A stretch of 64,000 nt of DNA from Erwinia sp. E602 (lineage in GTDB: Bacteria > Pseudomonadota > Gammaproteobacteria > Enterobacterales > Enterobacteriaceae), in contig NZ_CP046582.1 in the NCBI RefSeq assembly GCF_018141005.1, forward strand, positions 2,108,001 to 2,172,000, in the 5' to 3' direction. Positions 58,122 to 64,000 of the stretch are shown here, in pieces (position 1 is the stretch's first letter; every line of letters begins with the position of its first letter). The notes under the pieces are model-generated. The model was not told the DNA's origin. It saw nothing but the letters and a program-made list of their open reading frames with translations, and did not search any database. The position numbers and the translations under genes are program-made.

Positions 58122-59615
58122 ATGTCTCGTAATACTGACGCATCTGACGATGTACAGGTGTGGGAAGGAAGCCAGCAGAACTACAAAGAAGGCTTCTTTA
58201 CCCAGCTGCAAACCGAAGAGTTCGCCCACGGCATTAATGAAGACGTGGTACGTGCGATTTCGGCCAAACGTAACGAACCTGAGTGGATGCTGGATTTCCG
58301 CCTGAAGGCGTTTGCCGCCTGGCTGGAGATGGAAGAGCCGCACTGGCTGAAAGCCAACTACAAAAAACTCGATTATCAGGACTACAGCTACTATTCAGCG
58401 CCTTCCTGCGGTAGCTGTGATGACAGCTGCGCGTCAGAGCCGGGAGCGACTCAGGCGTCAGGCGCTGAAGCGCCAAACTACCTGACTCAGGAAGTGGAAG
58501 AGGCGTTTAAGCAGCTCGGCGTGCCGGTGCGTGAAGGTCAGGAAATTGCCGTTGATGCAATTTTTGACTCGGTGTCGGTGTCGACCACCTACCGCGACAA
58601 GCTGGCGAAAGAGGGCATCATCTTCTGTTCGTTCGGCGAGGCGATTCACGATCACCCTGAGCTGGTAAAACAGTATCTGGGCACCGTGGTGCCGGCCAAC
58701 GACAACTTCTTTGCCGCGCTGAACTCCGCCGTGGCCTCGGACGGCACCTTCGTCTACATTCCGAAAGGCGTACGCTGCCCGATGGAGCTGTCGACCTATT
58801 TCCGTATTAACGCGGCGAAGACCGGTCAGTTCGAACGCACCATCCTGATCGCCGATGAAGGCAGCTACGTCAGCTATATCGAAGGCTGCTCCGCGCCGGT
58901 GCGTGACACCTACCAGCTGCACGCGGCGGTGGTCGAAGTGATCATCCATAAAGACGCTGAAGTGAAATATTCCACCGTGCAGAACTGGTTCTCCGGCGGC
59001 GATTCCGAAGGCGGCATCCTTAACTTTGTGACCAAGCGCGCGCTGTGTGAAGGTGAAAACAGCAAGATGTCCTGGACCCAGTCAGAGACCGGCTCGGCGA
59101 TCACCTGGAAGTACCCGAGCGTTATCCTGCGCGGTGACAACTCGATCGGTGAGTTCTTCTCGGTGGCGCTGACCAGCGGCCGTCAGCAGGCCGATACCGG
59201 CACCAAGATGATCCACATCGGTAAAAACACCAAGTCGACCATTATCTCCAAAGGGATCTCGGCCGGCACCAGCCAGAACACCTATCGTGGCCTGGTGAAA
59301 ATCATGCCCACCGCGGAAAACGCCCGTAACTTCACCCAGTGCGACTCGATGCTGATCGGCGCCGAGTGCGGTGCGCACACCTTCCCGTATGTGGAAGTGC
59401 GTAACAACAGCGCGCAGCTGGAGCATGAAGCGACCACCTCACGCATCGGTGAAGATCAGCTGTTCTACTGCCTGCAGCGCGGCATCAGCGAAGACGATGC
59501 GATCTCAATGATCGTAAACGGCTTCTGCAAAGATGTGTTCTCCGAACTGCCGCTGGAATTCGCGGTGGAAGCGCAGAAACTGCTGGCGATCAGCCTTGAA
59601 CACAGCGTGGGCTAA
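58122..59615 (+). CDS. sufB: Fe-S scaffold subunit SufB
   Basis: A 497-residue scaffold subunit (E. coli 495) on which the cluster is built. A cysteine-rich loop ([14 protein letters not shown], residues about 88-101), [18 protein letters not shown], NCxx-type [15 protein letters not shown] with the key C (about 405), and the closing AEAQKLLA-like [16 protein letters not shown] are conserved. It forms SufB-SufC2-SufD and receives sulfur from SufE. Part of the oxidative and iron-stress operon. Confidence 0.97.
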   Translation: MSRNTDASDDVQVWEGSQQNYKEGFFTQLQTEEFAHGINEDVVRAISAKRNEPEWMLDFRLKAFAAWLEMEEPHWLKANYKKLDYQDYSYYSAPSCGSCDDSCASEPGATQASGAEAPNYLTQEVEEAFKQLGVPVREGQEIAVDAIFDSVSVSTTYRDKLAKEGIIFCSFGEAIHDHPELVKQYLGTVVPANDNFFAALNSAVASDGTFVYIPKGVRCPMELSTYFRINAAKTGQFERTILIADEGSYVSYIEGCSAPVRDTYQLHAAVVEVIIHKDAEVKYSTVQNWFSGGDSEGGILNFVTKRALCEGENSKMSWTQSETGSAITWKYPSVILRGDNSIGEFFSVALTSGRQQADTGTKMIHIGKNTKSTIISKGISAGTSQNTYRGLVKIMPTAENARNFTQCDSMLIGAECGAHTFPYVEVRNNSAQLEHEATTSRIGEDQLFYCLQRGISEDDAISMIVNGFCKDVFSELPLEFAVEAQKLLAISLEHSVG

Positions 59616-59684
59616 CCCGCGATAAGAACATTGCCCGATACGGCGACTATCAACAGTGCTGGAAAGCATTGCGAAGGAAAACTT

Positions 59685-60431
59685 ATGTTAAGCATTAAAG
59701 ACTTACAGGTTAGCGTTGAAGATAAAGCTATCCTGCGTGGGTTGAATCTGGAGATTAAACCCGGGGAAGTGCACGCCATCATGGGCCCGAACGGTTCCGG
59801 GAAAAGCACCCTGTCTGCCACGCTGGCCGGCCGTGAAGACTACGAAGTGACCGGCGGTTCCGTCGAGTTTAAAGGCAAAGACCTGCTGGAACTGGACCCG
59901 GAAGAGCGCGCCGGTGAAGGCATCTTTATGGCCTTCCAGTACCCGGTTGAAATCCCAGGCGTCAGCAATCAGTTCTTCCTGCAAACCTCTGTTAATGCCG
60001 TGCGTAAGTACCGTGAACAGGAAGCGCTGGACCGCTTCGATTTTCAGGACTTTATTGAAGAGAAGATCGACCTGCTCAAGATGCCGGAAGACCTGCTGAC
60101 CCGTTCAGTTAACGTCGGCTTCTCAGGTGGTGAGAAAAAGCGTAATGACATTCTGCAGATGGCGGCGCTGGAGCCGGATCTGTGCATCCTCGATGAGACC
60201 GACTCCGGTCTGGATATCGATGCGCTGAAAATCGTCGCCAACGGCGTCAACAGCCTGCGTGACGGCAAGCGTTCGTTCATTATCGTTACCCACTATCAGC
60301 GTATTCTGGACTATATCAAGCCGGACTTCGTGCACGTGCTGTATCAGGGCAAAATCGTTAAGTCCGGTGATTTCTCACTGGTGAAACAGCTGGAGGAGCA
60401 AGGCTATGGCTGGCTTACCGACCAGGAATGA
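59685..60431 (+). CDS. sufC: Fe-S assembly ATPase SufC
   Basis: A 248-residue ABC-type ATPase without membrane partner, as in E. coli. Walker A (GPNGSGKST), signature FSGGEKKRNDILQM, and Walker B (LCILDETDSGLD) are present. It drives the SufBCD conformational cycle. ATG 59685 follows GAAGGAAAA; the open frame extends 18 codons upstream without a better start. It overlaps sufD by 26 nt. Confidence 0.97.
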   Translation: MLSIKDLQVSVEDKAILRGLNLEIKPGEVHAIMGPNGSGKSTLSATLAGREDYEVTGGSVEFKGKDLLELDPEERAGEGIFMAFQYPVEIPGVSNQFFLQTSVNAVRKYREQEALDRFDFQDFIEEKIDLLKMPEDLLTRSVNVGFSGGEKKRNDILQMAALEPDLCILDETDSGLDIDALKIVANGVNSLRDGKRSFIIVTHYQRILDYIKPDFVHVLYQGKIVKSGDFSLVKQLEEQGYGWLTDQE

Positions 60432-61683
60432 TAACGCGCTGCAGCAGTGGCATCACCTGTTTGAAACTCAGGGTGAAGGCCGCTCGTTGCAGGCACAGCA
60501 GCACTGGCAGCAGCTGCTGCGCGTTGGCCTGCCGACGCGCAAGCATGAAGACTGGAAATACACTCCGCTGGATGCGCTGTTAAACCACCAGTTCGTGCTG
60601 CCGCAGAGCGCAGTGCTCAACGCTGAGACGGTGCAGCAGCACGCGCTGGCGATTGACGCGGTGCGCCTGGTGTTTGTTGACGGCCGTTTTGTGGCTGAAC
60701 TGAGCGACAGCGATCACGATCTGTTCAGTATTGAGGTAGGCCAGATGGGCGACCGCCGTGAGCTGAACGCGCCGATCCAGCCGGAGGTGTTCCTGCACCT
60801 GACCGAAAGCCTGGCCGAACAGGTGACGACCATCGGACTGGCGCGTGGCAAAGCGGCACCACGTCCGCTGTACCTGCTGCACATCAGCAGCGGCAGCGCG
60901 GAAGGCGAAATGAACACCTGCCACTATCGCCACCACCTGCAGCTGGGTGAAGCGGCAGAAGCGACGGTGATCGAACATTACGTCAGCCTGACCGCGTCTA
61001 CGCACTTTACCGGCGCGCGCTTTACCGCGGACGTCGGCGATAACGCCGGGCTGAGCCACTACAAGCTGGCGTTTGAAGACCGCAGCAGCTACCACTTTGC
61101 GCATAACGACCTGACGCTGGGCCGTGACGTGCGCGTGCAGAGCCACAGCTTCCTGCTGGGTGCCGGCCTGACCCGCCATAACACCAGCAGCCAGCTGAAC
61201 GGCGAGGGCAGCGATCTGGCGATCAACACCCTGATGCTGCCGGTCGACAAAGAAGTCTGCGACAGCCGCACCTACCTTGAACACAACAAAGGCCACTGCC
61301 AGAGCCGTCAGCTGCATAAAACCATCGTGCGCGATCGCGCTCGTGCGGTATTTAACGGCATGATTAAAGTGGCGAAGTATGCGCTGAAAACCGACGGTCA
61401 GATGAGCAACAACAACCTGTTGCTTGGCCGCCTGGCTGAAGTGGATACCAAACCACAGCTGGAGATCTACGCCGACGACGTCAAGTGTGGCCACGGTGCT
61501 ACCATCGGCCGTATCGACGAAGAGCAGATGTTCTACCTGCGCGCGCGCGGCATCGATCGCGCCTCGGCGCAGAAAATGATCATCTACGCCTTTGCCGCCG
61601 AACTGACCGAAGCCATCAGCGATGAAACGCTGAAAGAGGCGGTGATGCAACGTATCGCGCAGCGTTTCCCGGAGGCCCTGTAA
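60406..61683 (+). CDS. sufD: Fe-S assembly protein SufD
   Basis: A 425-residue SufB paralogue that binds SufB and SufC. The N-terminal [17 protein letters not shown] and the core [21 protein letters not shown] motif are family markers. It aids iron acquisition by the scaffold. Its start lies inside sufC and its TAA overlaps the sufS ATG (TAATG), so translation is coupled across three genes. Confidence 0.96.
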   Translation: MAGLPTRNDNALQQWHHLFETQGEGRSLQAQQHWQQLLRVGLPTRKHEDWKYTPLDALLNHQFVLPQSAVLNAETVQQHALAIDAVRLVFVDGRFVAELSDSDHDLFSIEVGQMGDRRELNAPIQPEVFLHLTESLAEQVTTIGLARGKAAPRPLYLLHISSGSAEGEMNTCHYRHHLQLGEAAEATVIEHYVSLTASTHFTGARFTADVGDNAGLSHYKLAFEDRSSYHFAHNDLTLGRDVRVQSHSFLLGAGLTRHNTSSQLNGEGSDLAINTLMLPVDKEVCDSRTYLEHNKGHCQSRQLHKTIVRDRARAVFNGMIKVAKYALKTDGQMSNNNLLLGRLAEVDTKPQLEIYADDVKCGHGATIGRIDEEQMFYLRARGIDRASAQKMIIYAFAAELTEAISDETLKEAVMQRIAQRFPEAL

Positions 61684-62903
61684 TGAGTTTCGATCTGGCT
61701 CGCGTGCGTGCCGATTTCCCGCTGCTGGCACGCGAGGTCAACGGGCAACCGCTGGCCTACCTGGACAGCGCTGCCAGTGCCCAAAAGCCGCAGGTGGTGA
61801 TTGACGCTGAGAGCCAGTTCTATGAGCAGGGTTACGCTGCCGTCCACCGCGGTATCCATACGCTGAGTGCGGAAGCCACCACGCTGATGGAAAACGTCCG
61901 TATCCGCGCCGCGCAGTTTCTTAACGCGGCCTCGGCGGAAGAGATCGTGTTTGTTAAAGGCACCACTGAGGCGATCAACCTGGTCGCCAACAGCTGGGGC
62001 GGCAGCCAGCTGCAGCCGGGTGATAACATCATCATCACCGAGATGGAGCATCACGCCAATATCGTACCCTGGCAGATGGTTGCCAGCCGCACCGGTGCGG
62101 AAGTGCGCTTTATCCCGCTGACCGCCAACGGTGAGCTCGACGTGGCGCAACTGCCTGACCTGATCGACAGCCGCACCCGCCTGCTGGCGGTGACCCAGGT
62201 GTCGAACGTGCTGGGCACTGAGAACCCGGTTAAGGCGCTGGTTGCCCAGGCGCGCGCGGCCGGTATCGTGACGCTGGTCGACGGTGCGCAGGCGGTGATG
62301 CACCACCAGGTGGACGTGCAGGATCTGGACTGTGATTTCTATGCCTTCTCCGGCCATAAAATCTATGGTCCGACCGGTATCGGCATCCTCTACGGCCGTA
62401 AAGCGCTGCTGGACCAGATGCCGCCGTGGGAAGGGGGCGGAGCGATGATCGCCACCGTCAGCCTGACCGATGGCTCCACCTGGGCCGCCGCGCCGTGGCG
62501 CTTCGAGGCAGGCACGCCAAACACCGGCGCGATTATCGGCCTGGGTGCGGCGCTGAACTACGTCAGCGAGCTGGGGCTGGAGGCTATCGCTCACCACGAG
62601 CAGGCGCTGATGCGCTATGCGCTGGATAAGCTGGCGACGGTGCCGGACCTGGTCATTTATGGCCCGCAGCAGCGCGCCGGGGTGATTGCCTTTAATCTGG
62701 GCAAACACCACGCCTTCGACGTCGGCAGTTTCCTCGATCAGTACGGTATCGCCATCCGTACCGGTCACCACTGCGCGATGCCGCTGATGAAGCACTACGC
62801 GGTACCGGCCATGTGCCGCGCGTCGCTGGTGCTCTACAATACCGAAGAAGAGGTGGATCGCCTGGTTGCCGGGCTGATCCGCATCCATCGTCTGCTGGGC
62901 TGA
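61683..62903 (+). CDS. sufS: Cysteine desulfurase SufS
   Basis: A 406-residue PLP enzyme, as in E. coli, that frees sulfur from cysteine as a persulfide. [20 protein letters not shown] holds the PLP-binding Lys; [11 protein letters not shown] holds the active-site Cys (about residue 364). [11 protein letters not shown] and [12 protein letters not shown] are the group II markers. It transfers sulfur to SufE, encoded after 112 nt. Confidence 0.97.
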   Translation: MSFDLARVRADFPLLAREVNGQPLAYLDSAASAQKPQVVIDAESQFYEQGYAAVHRGIHTLSAEATTLMENVRIRAAQFLNAASAEEIVFVKGTTEAINLVANSWGGSQLQPGDNIIITEMEHHANIVPWQMVASRTGAEVRFIPLTANGELDVAQLPDLIDSRTRLLAVTQVSNVLGTENPVKALVAQARAAGIVTLVDGAQAVMHHQVDVQDLDCDFYAFSGHKIYGPTGIGILYGRKALLDQMPPWEGGGAMIATVSLTDGSTWAAAPWRFEAGTPNTGAIIGLGAALNYVSELGLEAIAHHEQALMRYALDKLATVPDLVIYGPQQRAGVIAFNLGKHHAFDVGSFLDQYGIAIRTGHHCAMPLMKHYAVPAMCRASLVLYNTEEEVDRLVAGLIRIHRLLG

Positions 62904-62962
62904 ACGATCGCCGCGCGATCGTCAATGATAACACCGACAGGGGCGGGGGAAACCCCGCCCCT
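62904..62962 (+). repeat. Two tandem hairpins between sufS and sufE
   Basis: ACGATCG/CGATCGT (62904-62922) is followed by AGGGGCGGGG/CCCCGCCCCT (62939-62962) with a GAAA loop. Neither has a T-run. They may stabilise the upstream mRNA or set the sufE level. Confidence 0.55.
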
Positions 62963-63015
62963 GATCTATACGGCCCCGGATCGTTTGCACTGTCGTTAAG
63001 TTAAGTGAGGAAGTA

Positions 63016-63438
63016 ATGGCCACGTTGCCAGAGAAAGAGAAACTGGTGCGCAACTTCAATCGTTGCGCTAATCAGGAAGAGAAGTACCTGTACATTATCG
63101 AACTGGGTGGCCGCCTGCCCGCTGCTTCTGAGACGCTGCATCAGCAGGCAAACCTGATCCCGGGTTGCCAAAGCCAGGTGTGGATCGTGATGGATACCGA
63201 TGAGAGCGGCGTGGTCAGCCTGCAGGGCGACAGCGACGCGGCGCTGGTTAAAGGGCTGCTGGCCATCGTGTTTGCTATCTACCAGCAGATGACGCCTCAT
63301 CAGATCCTCGACTTCGACGTGCGCCCGTGGTTCGCCGACCTGTCGCTGACCCAGCAGCTGACGCCTTCCCGTTCCCAGGGGCTGGAAGCGATGATCCGTG
63401 CCATCCGTCAGAAAGCGCTGAATCTCGCCCCGCGCTGA
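63016..63438 (+). CDS. sufE: Sulfur acceptor SufE
   Basis: A 140-residue protein (E. coli 138) that accepts sulfur from SufS and hands it to Suf[12 protein letters not shown] carries the acceptor Cys (about 51). The N-terminal [21 protein letters not shown] is typical. The GAGGAAG site precedes the ATG. A hairpin without a strong T-run (about 63461-63482) separates it from ldtE. Confidence 0.97.
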   Translation: MATLPEKEKLVRNFNRCANQEEKYLYIIELGGRLPAASETLHQQANLIPGCQSQVWIVMDTDESGVVSLQGDSDAALVKGLLAIVFAIYQQMTPHQILDFDVRPWFADLSLTQQLTPSRSQGLEAMIRAIRQKALNLAPR

Positions 63439-63508
63439 TTTGCTACACTTCCCGGTAGAGGCCCCGCTGGGTTACAGTGGGGTGTTAAAATCTAACCGGG
63501 AAAACCGC

Positions 63509-64000
63509 ATGAAACCTCTGTTTCGATTCGCTTTTATCGCCTCGCTGCTCGCCGGCGCGCAGGCTGCCAGCGCCACCGAATATCCGTTACCGCCTGAGAA
63601 CAGCCGCCTGATCGGCGAAAACAGCACTTATCTGGTGCCGAACGACGGCCAGCCGCTGGAAGCGGTGGCGAAAAAATACCAGATTGGCCTGCTGGGCATG
63701 CTGGAAGCCAACCCGGGCACCGACCCGTGGCTGCCGAAGGCCGGCAGCGAGCTGACCATCCCCACCCAGATGCTGCTGCCGGATACTAAACGGGAAGGCA
63801 TCGTGGTCAACGTGGCCGAGCTGCGCCTCTACTACTATCCGAAGGGCGAAGACAAAGTGATCGTCTACCCGATCGGCATCGGCCAGCAGGGCGCCAATAC
63901 GCCGGCGATGGTCACCGCGATCAGCCAGAAAATCCCTAACCCAACCTGGACCCCCACGCCGAATATCCGTAAGCGCTATGCGGCCAAAGGCGAGATCCTG
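63509..64000 (+). CDS. ldtE: L,D-transpeptidase LdtE (YnhG), 3' end cut by window
   Basis: 164 codons are visible. A Sec signal peptide (KPLFRFAFIASLLAGAQAAS, cleaved after ASA) is followed by a LysM-like region (STYLVPNDGQPLEAVAKKYQ) and the start of the YkuD catalytic domain (GIVVNVAELRLYYYPKGEDK, VYPIGIGQQGANTP, KIPNPTWTP). The catalytic Cys lies past the window end. It forms 3-3 peptidoglycan crosslinks in the periplasm. It follows suf as in E. coli. The ATG follows CCGGGAAAACC. Confidence 0.93.
   Translation, partial: MKPLFRFAFIASLLAGAQAASATEYPLPPENSRLIGENSTYLVPNDGQPLEAVAKKYQIGLLGMLEANPGTDPWLPKAGSELTIPTQMLLPDTKREGIVVNVAELRLYYYPKGEDKVIVYPIGIGQQGANTPAMVTAISQKIPNPTWTPTPNIRKRYAAKGEIL

Overview
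The window comes from an enterobacterial chromosome, most likely Erwiniaceae (Erwinia/Pantoea-like). The backbone follows the Escherichia coli order thrS-infC-rpmI-rplT-pheM-pheS-pheT-ihfA-btuC-btuE-btuD-nlpC-ydiV-ydiU(selO)-aroH-ppsR-ppsA-(rprA)-ydiK-ydiJ-menI-sufABCDSE-ldtE. It differs in carrying a hemin-uptake operon (hmuSTUV), an orphan lipase/immunity pair and a Fur-box gene. Family calls rest on reading the proteins and on remembered homologues; no database search was run.

Positions 1-25.8 kb are the late half of a lambda-like siphophage prophage. It runs capsid, Ig-like decoration protein, connectors and neck (1-3.1 kb), tail tube, the G/GT frameshift chaperone and tape measure (3.1-8.0 kb), tail tip M-L-K-I-J (8.7-22.0 kb), and a fibre with an S74 chaperone domain (22.0-23.0 kb). 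Accessory genes interrupt this order: a DUF3916-like gene between H and M, and three genes between K and I (a small-ORF locus with its own promoter, an antisense uracil-DNA-glycosylase-like gene, and a zinc-ribbon membrane protein). J is very large (2997 aa) and contains two internally duplicated modules, one resembling the ILEI/FAM3 fold. The prophage end carries an AT-rich antisense metallo-beta-lactamase-fold gene and a LexA-box operon encoding a pre-cleaved, serine-less UmuD'-like protein. The integrase end lies outside the window.

Positions 25.8-33.2 kb hold the translation cluster with its known controls: two CGU-bearing hairpins in the thrS leader, the AUU start of infC, the pheM leader peptide with its attenuator, and ihfA. 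A hicAB locus follows, in which the hicA toxin gene is frameshifted by a 13-bp tandem duplication.

Positions 34.3-48.4 kb hold vitamin B12 import (btuC, btuE, btuD), the lipoprotein NlpC, a YdiV-type EAL protein, the AMPylase SelO, hmuSTUV behind a Fur box on the minus strand, tryptophan-type DAHP synthase (aroH), and the ppsR/ppsA pair for PEP synthesis.

Positions 48.8-64 kb hold the lipase (Tle-like)/Tli4-like pair, the small RNA RprA on the minus strand with an Rcs-type box, ydiK, ydiJ, menI, a Fur-box gene of unknown function, the complete sufABCDSE Fe-S assembly operon, and the start of the L,D-transpeptidase gene ldtE, cut by the window end. No rRNA, tRNA, CRISPR array or intact insertion sequence was seen.
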